Positions 58,251 through 64,000 of a DNA stretch of 64,000 nucleotides are shown here, in pieces. The stretch lies in contig NZ_JBQHDG010000011.1 of assembly GCF_052068095.1 (NCBI RefSeq), positions 124,001-188,000 on the forward strand, in the 5' to 3' direction. The notes under the pieces are model-generated. The model did no database searches, had not been told where the DNA came from, and was given only the letters and a program-made list of their open reading frames with translations. The position numbers were made by a program, and so were the translations under genes. Position 1 is the stretch's first letter, and each line of letters starts with the position of its first letter. The DNA comes from Phytohabitans sp052068095 (lineage in GTDB: Bacteria > Actinomycetota > Actinomycetes > Mycobacteriales > Micromonosporaceae).

Positions 58251-58879
58251 TCCGCGTACTCGTCGCCGAGGACCAGAATCTCATCCGTGGCGCCCTGGTG
58301 GCCCTGCTGTCGCTCGAGCCAGACATCACGGTCGTCGCGGAGACCGCCCGCGGCGACACCATCCTGGCCGAGATCGAGCGCAGCCGCCCGAACGTCGCCG
58401 TGGTCGACATCGACCTGCCCGGCATGGACGGCATCGTGGCCGCGCAGCGGCTGAAGGACGCCGGCTCCCCGGTGCGGATCCTCGTGCTCACGAGCGTCGG
58501 CACGCCCGGAAACTTCGACCGCGCCATGCAGGCCGGCGTCGCCGGCTTCCTCGTCAAGGACGCACCCAGCGACCGCCTCTCCCGCGCGATCCGCGACGTG
58601 CACGCCGGCCGCCGCGTCATCGACGTCGAACTGGCCGACGCCGCGGGCGGTCCGGCCCCGGTCGCCGCCGTCGCCGGAGTCTCCGCCGGGCCGCTGTCGT
58701 CACGCGAGCGCGGCATCCTCGCCGCGCTTCGGGAAGGCGCCTCGCTGCCGTCGCTGCGGTCGGTGTTCGGCCTGTCGAGCGCCACCCTTCAGGCGCACCT
58801 GGCGGCCGCACAGAGCAAGACAGGCAGCCGCTCGTCCGCCGACGCCGCCCGCGTCGCCTACGACAACGGCTGGCTCTGA
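58247..58879 (+). CDS. NarL-type response regulator 2 with atypical HTH
   Basis: A 210-residue protein from GTG 58247 (GGGGAGG upstream). The receiver is intact, with Asp54 in AVVDIDLPG and Lys in LVKDAP. Its N-terminal half is clearly paralogous to response regulator 1 (RGALVALLSLE in both). The C-terminal HTH is diverged: LSSRERGILAALREGASLPS then LRSVFGLSSATLQAHLAAAQ, missing the usual NxEIA and SxxTVRNYLS pattern. DNA binding may be altered, so it might antagonise regulator 1 or recognise another site. Confidence 0.88.
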   Translation: MIRVLVAEDQNLIRGALVALLSLEPDITVVAETARGDTILAEIERSRPNVAVVDIDLPGMDGIVAAQRLKDAGSPVRILVLTSVGTPGNFDRAMQAGVAGFLVKDAPSDRLSRAIRDVHAGRRVIDVELADAAGGPAPVAAVAGVSAGPLSSRERGILAALREGASLPSLRSVFGLSSATLQAHLAAAQSKTGSRSSADAARVAYDNGWL

Positions 58880-59031
58880 CCCAGAGATCCACAATGGAGA
58901 TTGGAGCTACCGCGACGCCCGTCGTGGTACAGACCGCCGCGCGGGGCCCCCGGGGAAACGTGGAGCGCAGCGGAGCGTTTTCTTGGGGTGCATTTCCCGC
59001 GGCCTGCCCGTCCGCTGCTGGTCACGCGGTC

Positions 59032-59141
59032 GGGTCTTGGACCGCGGACATGGCAGCGGAGGCCGGGGATCTCGGCTCGCTCCGCGAGCCGCCGGCCTGC
59101 GCAGTCTCCGGCGGGAGCGACGGTCTACAAGTGACGCGGAC
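59032..59141 (+). repeat. dispersed repeat copy C
   Basis: About 110 bp that align with copies A and B (shared GCGAGCCGCCGGC core, GGGAGC, CGGTCTACA and TGACGCGG end). It lies between the RiPP cluster and the caspase gene. Its right end merges with the caspase promoter. The rest of 58880-59168 holds no gene I can support. Confidence 0.7.
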
Positions 59142-59160
59142 CCGGGACCATTGGTAGAGT
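59131..59160 (+). promoter_or_regulatory. promoter of the caspase-STAND gene
   Basis: GTGACG (59131-59136) and TAGAGT (59155-59160) are 18 bp apart. The -10 ends 8 nt before the GTG start, so the mRNA would be leaderless or nearly so. The -35-like hexamer lies in the end of repeat copy C. Confidence 0.45.
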
Positions 59161-59168
59161 CGCGCGGC

Positions 59169-62100
59169 GTGGGTGGGAGGGCGTTGCTGCTGGGTGTGCG
59201 CCGGTTCGCGGATCGGGTGTCCGCCGAGTCGGAATCGCCGCTGGAGCACCAAAACCGAGAACCTCTCCCGTTCGTCGACGAGGTAGTGGCGCGGGTGCAC
59301 GCCGCGCTGAAAAGGCTGGGCCTGCACATCGACGTGCGCCTCGACCCCGATCGCGGCCAGATGGTCAACTCCGTGCGGGCGGCGCTGGACGATGACCGGG
59401 AAGGCCTGATCTTGCATGTGCTGTCGCATGGCGAGGTCGGCGGCGACGGCACCCGGCTCGATGTCGTACCCGCGTGCGGGCGTACCGGACTGGGCACCAA
59501 CGTGGGCGAGTGGGTGTCCGCCGCGCAGCGGCGCGAGCGGCCCGTGCTGCTGTTACTCGACCTGTGCCGGTCGGGCCGGATCACTCGGCTGCCATGGCTG
59601 CTCGAGCGCACCGGGCCGGACATCCGGACGTGGGTGATCGCGGCGGCGGGCCCCGACGAGGACGCCTTCGACGGACGGTTCAGCCGGGCGGTCGCCGACG
59701 TGCTGGACCGGCTCGCCGTCGACGGTCTGGGCACCGACCCCAGCGTGCCTTTTGTGCCGTTGGAGGTGGTCGCCCGGCGGATCGCGGAGCGGGTCGCCAG
59801 CTACCCCGGCCTGCCGCAGCGGGTGTTCGCCACGCCGGTCGACCCGGCGCAGCCGGCCGACGAGCCGCCGTTCTTCCCCAATCCGCGCTACGCGCCCGAC
59901 CAGGTCGCCGGCCGTTCGCTCGACCCGCCGCTGCGCGAGTTCCTCGATCACGCCCACTTCCTCGACCGCGCGGGCACGCACTTCACCGGTCGGCACCGCG
60001 AGCTGCGCCGGCTGTCGCTGTGGCTGGACGGCGCGGCCGGCGAAAGGCCCACCGTCGTCACGGGAAGCCCCGGTGCCGGCAAGTCCGCGCTGCTGGGGGT
60101 GCTCGTGTGCGCGGCACACCCCCGCCTCGTCGAGGAGGCACCCGGTGTCCGGGCGCGTCTGGACACCCGGTCGCGTCCCTCGCGCAACGACAAGCTCGCG
60201 GCGGTACACGCCCGGGGACGCGACACGCTCCAACTCGTCCACTCCATCGCCGACCAGCTCGACCTGCCCGCGCCCTGGCGCGGTGGCATGCCCGAGCTGT
60301 CCGACCTGCTCGATGAAACACGCGACGGGGCGTGGACGGTCGAGGACATCCTCGCCGCCGCGCAGCAGCCGGGCAGGGCGGGCTGGAGCGCCGCCACACT
60401 CGTCGACGTCGTCGCCGAGCTGCCCGAGGCGCCGGTGATCGTCGTCGACGCGCTCGACGAGGCACTGGACCCCATCGGCTTGCTCAACGAACTGCTTCTG
60501 CCGCTGGCCCGTACCGAGGCCTGCCGGCTGCTGGTGGCCATGCGCCCGGAGGCGAGGTTCGACGGGATGTTGGCCGAGGCGGACGTGGTCGACCTCGACG
60601 GCGTCGAGGCCGACGAGCTGCGTACCGACCTGGAGCACCACCTCACCGGCCGGCTCGCCGACGCGCCGGGCTACCGCGAGGGGGCGGCACGGCTGGTGCG
60701 CGAAGCGCTAGCGCGGGCGGTCGCGGACCGGCTGGCCAGCGCGTCCCGGAGCTGGGGCGCCTTCCTGCTCGCCGAGATCTTCCTGCGGTACCTCGCCGCG
60801 GTCCCGGTACCGCCCGACACCGCGGCCGCCGAGCGGCTCGGCGCGTCGGTGCCCACCGGGTTGCCCGAGGTCTTCGAGCTGCATCTGGACGCGCTCGGCC
60901 GCGACCGGACGCTGCGCTGGGCACTGGCCGCGATCGCGTTCGGCAAGGGCGACGGCATGCCCGCGGAGGTGGTCGCGAAGCTGGTCGGCACCGACGTGAC
61001 CGCCGCGCTGCGGCAGGGGGAGCCGTACCTGCGCACGAGCGTCGACGCCGACGGGACGACGCTGCACCGGCTGTTTCACGAGAGCCTCGGCGAATACCTC
61101 CGCTCGCAGCACGACGCCGGCCGCCTCTACAAACGGCTCGTCGCGGGCGTGCGCAGCTGGCGTGCCGCACCGCCCTACCTGTCGCGGCACGCGATCGAGC
61201 ACGCCGCCGACACGGATCGGGTCGACGACCTGCTCGTCGATCCGGACTTCCTGGTCGCGGCCGACCCGAGCACGCTGGTCGAGCACCTGGGGCTGGCCCG
61301 GTCGGCCGCGGCGCGCGAGGCGGCGATGATCTACCGGACCTCGGCGAGTCGGCACCGCTCGGCCACGCCCGACGAACGCCGCCAGATCCTGGCGATCGAC
61401 GCGTGGCGCGGCGGCAGCAGTGCGCTCTCGCGGGTGTTCGCCGGCGCCGGCCTGGTGCCGCGCTGGGCGACCGGTGCCCTCGTCCACCCCGCGCTGCGGG
61501 ACGTCCTGACCGGGCACGTCGCGGGCGCGCGGTCGGTCGACTGCCTGCGCATCGGAGACGAACCCGTCGCGGTCACCTCGGACGGCCGCACGGTCCGCCT
61601 GTGGGACCTGCGCCGCGGCCGCCCCTGGCAGCCGGCGCGGATCGTCCTCGACCAGCGGCGTGCGGAGGTCGCCGCGTTCGTCGCGGCCGGCCGGCCGGTG
61701 GCGGCCGCGCTGGACGTCGAAGACGGGATCTCGCTGATCGACCTGATCACCGGCGAGCCGATCGGCGAGGAGATCTTCGCACCAGAAGACCTGTCGTACT
61801 TCTCGGTCACGGGCGGTGACGACCACGGCCGCGCGGTCGTCGTCGCAGGCGGCTTCGAGGGCGCGGTGCACGCGTGGCCGGTGCCGTCCGACGAGGACAC
61901 CGAGCCGAGCACGATCTGCTACCACGGCGAGCGGATCCGCTTCGTGAACTCGTTCACGGCGAACGGAGGCACGGTCGTCGTCACCGGCGACCGGGACGGC
62001 GATATCGAGGTGCGATCCCTGTCCGGCCACTCGGTCGCCGCAAGCCTCGTCGGGCACGAGGGCACCGTGCACGGTGTCGGCGGTGTGGCGCACGGCCGTG

Positions 62101-63368
62101 AGCTGTACGTCGTGAGCACCGCCGACGACCAGACGGTACGGCTGTGGAAGCTGAAGAAGTCAGAACGACCACGCGGCAAGGTCCTCGCCCGCACCGAGGG
62201 GATTCTCCGAGCGGTCGCGTGCGCCGTCGTCGACGACCGGCCGATCGCGCTGGTCGGGCACGGCGACGACATCCTCGTGTGGGACCTGCGCACCCGCGAG
62301 CGAGTCGGCGACCCGCTGCCCCATCCCGACAACGTCACCGACATCGAGTGCACCGACATCGACGGGCGGGCCGTCGCGGTGAGCACCTCGATGGACGGAA
62401 ACGTGCGCGTGTGGAACCTGGACGCGGTCGTCGCCGGCGGGTTGGCTGGGCGGCCGGGCCATGCCGAGCCGATCAACGCGGCGGCCTGCGCGGTCGTGGG
62501 CGGCCGCACGGTGGTCGTCGCGGGGGGCGGAGAGTGGGGCGGCTGGCAGGTCGGCGCCGGCGTGTGGGATCTCGCGGACGGCAAACCGGTGGGCGGGCGG
62601 CTCGGCGGCGGGACCGGCTGGGTGTCGGCGGTGGCGACGGTGACGGTCGGCGACACGGCGGTGGCGGTGCTGGCGACCGGGGAGACCAACTCGCTGGACG
62701 TGCGAGACATCGCGACCGGAGAGCCGTTCGGCGCCCCGCTGGAGGGGCACAAGGATCACGTGCACGACGTCGCGGCGGCCACCGTCGGCGGGCGACCGCT
62801 GGTGATCTCCGGCGGGACCGAAGGCGTACCGCGGGTGTGGGACCTGAGCGACCGACGCTGCGTCACCCTGGCGGAGGACGACCCGAGCGACGCCATCGAC
62901 AGCGTGGCGATCGGTGACGACGGCGGCACCCCGTACGCCGCGACATGCTGGGAGAACGACAACGGGTTCTCGGTGTGGGACCTCGCGGCGGGCGTGGAGC
63001 GGTGCCGGATCGAGCCCGAGTTCGACGTGCGGCGGGTGGCCTGCGCGACGCTGGCCGGTCGCCCGGTCGTCGTCGCGGCCGGTGTGGGTGTCGGTGTCTT
63101 CGACGCGCGGACCGGCGAATGCCTGCGTCTCGCCGCCTCGGCGGCGAACTGGGTCGCACGCGACCTGTCGTGCGGAGTGAGCCGGGGCCGGGCGGTGGCC
63201 GCGGCCGCCTGCTCCGACGACGTCGTGCGGCTGTGGGACCTGGCCACGGGTGAGTGCCTGGAAACACACGCGCTGCCCGACAAGGTCGAAGCGGTGGTGA
63301 TTGCGCCCGACGGCGGGATCGTGGTGTGCTACGAACGCGAGATCGTCGTACTGGACCGGGCGGAGTGA
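59169..63368 (+). CDS. caspase-like/STAND ATPase/WD40 protein
   Basis: A 1,399-residue multidomain protein from GTG 59169. The N-terminal ~220 residues are a caspase-fold protease with His87 in VLSHGEVGGDG and Cys133 in LLLLDLCRSG, the canonical dyad. A STAND-type NTPase follows with Walker A TGSPGAGKS (~299-306) and Walker B VIVVDALDEALD (~423-434). Residues ~780 to the end are WD40 repeats (TSDGRTVRLWDLRRG, VSTADDQTVRLWKL, VRLWDLATG). This sensor-switch-effector order matches bacterial STAND immune or conflict proteins, in which the propeller senses a trigger and the ATPase oligomerises to activate the protease. No substrate is evident. The next gene follows after 5 nt and is probably part of the same system. 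Confidence 0.85.
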   Translation: MGGRALLLGVRRFADRVSAESESPLEHQNREPLPFVDEVVARVHAALKRLGLHIDVRLDPDRGQMVNSVRAALDDDREGLILHVLSHGEVGGDGTRLDVVPACGRTGLGTNVGEWVSAAQRRERPVLLLLDLCRSGRITRLPWLLERTGPDIRTWVIAAAGPDEDAFDGRFSRAVADVLDRLAVDGLGTDPSVPFVPLEVVARRIAERVASYPGLPQRVFATPVDPAQPADEPPFFPNPRYAPDQVAGRSLDPPLREFLDHAHFLDRAGTHFTGRHRELRRLSLWLDGAAGERPTVVTGSPGAGKSALLGVLVCAAHPRLVEEAPGVRARLDTRSRPSRNDKLAAVHARGRDTLQLVHSIADQLDLPAPWRGGMPELSDLLDETRDGAWTVEDILAAAQQPGRAGWSAATLVDVVAELPEAPVIVVDALDEALDPIGLLNELLLPLARTEACRLLVAMRPEARFDGMLAEADVVDLDGVEADELRTDLEHHLTGRLADAPGYREGAARLVREALARAVADRLASASRSWGAFLLAEIFLRYLAAVPVPPDTAAAERLGASVPTGLPEVFELHLDALGRDRTLRWALAAIAFGKGDGMPAEVVAKLVGTDVTAALRQGEPYLRTSVDADGTTLHRLFHESLGEYLRSQHDAGRLYKRLVAGVRSWRAAPPYLSRHAIEHAADTDRVDDLLVDPDFLVAADPSTLVEHLGLARSAAAREAAMIYRTSASRHRSATPDERRQILAIDAWRGGSSALSRVFAGAGLVPRWATGALVHPALRDVLTGHVAGARSVDCLRIGDEPVAVTSDGRTVRLWDLRRGRPWQPARIVLDQRRAEVAAFVAAGRPVAAALDVEDGISLIDLITGEPIGEEIFAPEDLSYFSVTGGDDHGRAVVVAGGFEGAVHAWPVPSDEDTEPSTICYHGERIRFVNSFTANGGTVVVTGDRDGDIEVRSLSGHSVAASLVGHEGTVHGVGGVAHGRELYVVSTADDQTVRLWKLKKSERPRGKVLARTEGILRAVACAVVDDRPIALVGHGDDILVWDLRTRERVGDPLPHPDNVTDIECTDIDGRAVAVSTSMDGNVRVWNLDAVVAGGLAGRPGHAEPINAAACAVVGGRTVVVAGGGEWGGWQVGAGVWDLADGKPVGGRLGGGTGWVSAVATVTVGDTAVAVLATGETNSLDVRDIATGEPFGAPLEGHKDHVHDVAAATVGGRPLVISGGTEGVPRVWDLSDRRCVTLAEDDPSDAIDSVAIGDDGGTPYAATCWENDNGFSVWDLAAGVERCRIEPEFDVRRVACATLAGRPVVVAAGVGVGVFDARTGECLRLAASAANWVARDLSCGVSRGRAVAAAACSDDVVRLWDLATGECLETHALPDKVEAVVIAPDGGIVVCYEREIVVLDRAE

Positions 63369-63373
63369 CGCGG

Positions 63374-64000
63374 ATGCTGCGAGTCGTCGGCGTGCACGGT
63401 GTCGGCAACCACCGCCCCTCCGCGACCTCGGCGGAGGCGGTCGAGCAGCTGTCGGCGATCTGGCGGCGCGCGCTGGCCCGCGGCTTTCCGGCACCGGTCG
63501 ACCTGACCGTCGCCTACTACGCCGACCAGCTCGGCCCGCGCGGCCGCCAGGGCACGGCGGACAGCCTGCCGCCGGAAGCGCACGAGATGCTCGTGGCGTG
63601 GCTGAGGCAGCTCGACCTGCCGCCCGCCCTGGCCCAGGGCCGGGTCACCCAACCGGTCCGCCAGGCCCTCGCGTGGATCGCCGAGCGCCGCCGGCTGGCG
63701 CCACGCCTCGTGGAGCTGTTCGTAGCGACCTTCTTCCGCGAAGTCGCCCGCTACATGTGCGCCGGCGAAGTCCGGACCGCCAGCCGCGACACGGTGGCCG
63801 CGATGATCCGCACCCACCAGCCGTCGGTGGTGCTGGCCCACTCCCTGGGCAGCGTCGTGGCGTACGAGGCCCTGTGGCACAACGAAGACCTGAAACTCGA
63901 CCTCTTCGTCACGCTCGGCTCGCCGCTGGCCCTCCTCCACGCGGTGTTTCCACGACTGGACCCCGCCCCGGTCGACGGCCTCGGATCCTGCCCACCCAAC
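63374..64000 (+). CDS. PGAP1-like alpha/beta hydrolase, 5' part
   Basis: 209 residues are visible before the window ends. ATG 63374 is preferred because GGAG lies 8 nt upstream; a GTG at 63365 overlapping the caspase stop is the alternative. It opens with LRVVGVHGVGNHRP, the oxyanion-type strand-loop of PGAP1/lipase-like hydrolases. The nucleophile elbow VVLAHSLGSVVAYEAL has Ser in a HSLGS motif, followed by LFVTLGSPLALL. The Asp/His of the triad would lie beyond the edge. Coupling to the caspase-STAND gene suggests a lipase-type effector or a protease target. Confidence 0.8.
   Translation, partial: MLRVVGVHGVGNHRPSATSAEAVEQLSAIWRRALARGFPAPVDLTVAYYADQLGPRGRQGTADSLPPEAHEMLVAWLRQLDLPPALAQGRVTQPVRQALAWIAERRRLAPRLVELFVATFFREVARYMCAGEVRTASRDTVAAMIRTHQPSVVLAHSLGSVVAYEALWHNEDLKLDLFVTLGSPLALLHAVFPRLDPAPVDGLGSCPPN

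Noticed and set aside
58894..59157. Small frames of 77-87 codons in the gap before the caspase gene
   Set aside because: They coincide with repeat copy C and its flank, overlap each other in two phases and show no domain.

Overview
The window is GC-rich (about 70% by eye) with third-position GC bias, GTG/TTG starts, SARP, MocR and LuxR regulators, TAGAGT-type promoters set tightly before start codons, and many large secreted proteins. This points to a filamentous actinomycete, most likely a Micromonosporaceae member (Actinoplanes/Phytohabitans/Dactylosporangium type). The family-level placement is inference. No tRNA, rRNA, CRISPR array, transposase or prophage gene was recognised. Both ends cut genes.

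Region 1 (1-16.6 kb) is a cell-surface and secreted block. It holds the 3' end of a protein of seven FG-GAP-like cysteine-paired repeats, a small secreted protein with a TrmB/LuxR-type regulator, and a LamG-domain protein in operon with a 2,055-residue RHS/YD-repeat protein. That protein ends in a non-conserved cysteine-rich C-terminus. An SdpC-SdpA-SdpB-like operon follows (relatives of the Bacillus sporulation-delaying toxin system), then a secreted Calx-beta protein.

Region 2 (16.6-36.3 kb) carries regulators and metabolism. It has a SARP/NB-ARC/TPR activator, a MocR-type regulator whose PLP lysine appears lost, and a LuxR regulator lacking the ATPase half. Two secreted hydrolases follow (SGNH and alpha/beta). 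A sugar ABC importer diverges from its LacI regulator, with two matching operators between them. The rest is a PIG-L deacetylase, a DUF6098-like protein, an Rcp1-like response regulator, a BrkB/YihY membrane protein, and a MerR regulator with its operator in front of a quinone-oxidoreductase-like gene.

Region 3 (36.3-40.8 kb) begins with a gene-poor kilobase. It contains a frameshifted LacI-family remnant and a pair of ~125-bp inverted repeats that share a 43-bp identical core. A third, more diverged copy lies at 59.0 kb. After it come a parallel beta-helix protein, an SRPBCC protein and an ECF sigma factor with a membrane partner.

Region 4 (40.8-58.9 kb) is the most interesting part: an unusual hybrid RiPP gene cluster. 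It has three candidate precursor peptides (one short Cys-rich peptide, two with nitrile-hydratase-like leaders), a cytochrome P450, an HlyD-like adaptor and two NHLM-type ABC exporters, one with a C39 leader peptidase. The modification enzymes are a LanM-like protein with an intact-looking dehydratase half but no zinc-binding cyclase motifs, a fused leader-binding/E1-like/YcaO cyclodehydratase, and a SagB-type azoline dehydrogenase. Two paralogous two-component systems lie beside and around the NHLP precursors. The product is inferred to be a dehydrated, azol(in)e-containing, P450-modified peptide. Two precursor genes at opposite ends of the cluster share an upstream palindrome and a hairpin with an identical 7-nt loop, which suggests joint control.

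Region 5 (58.9-64 kb) has the third repeat copy, then a leaderless caspase-STAND-WD40 protein followed closely by a PGAP1-like lipase-fold gene cut by the window end. This may be an immune or regulated-death module.
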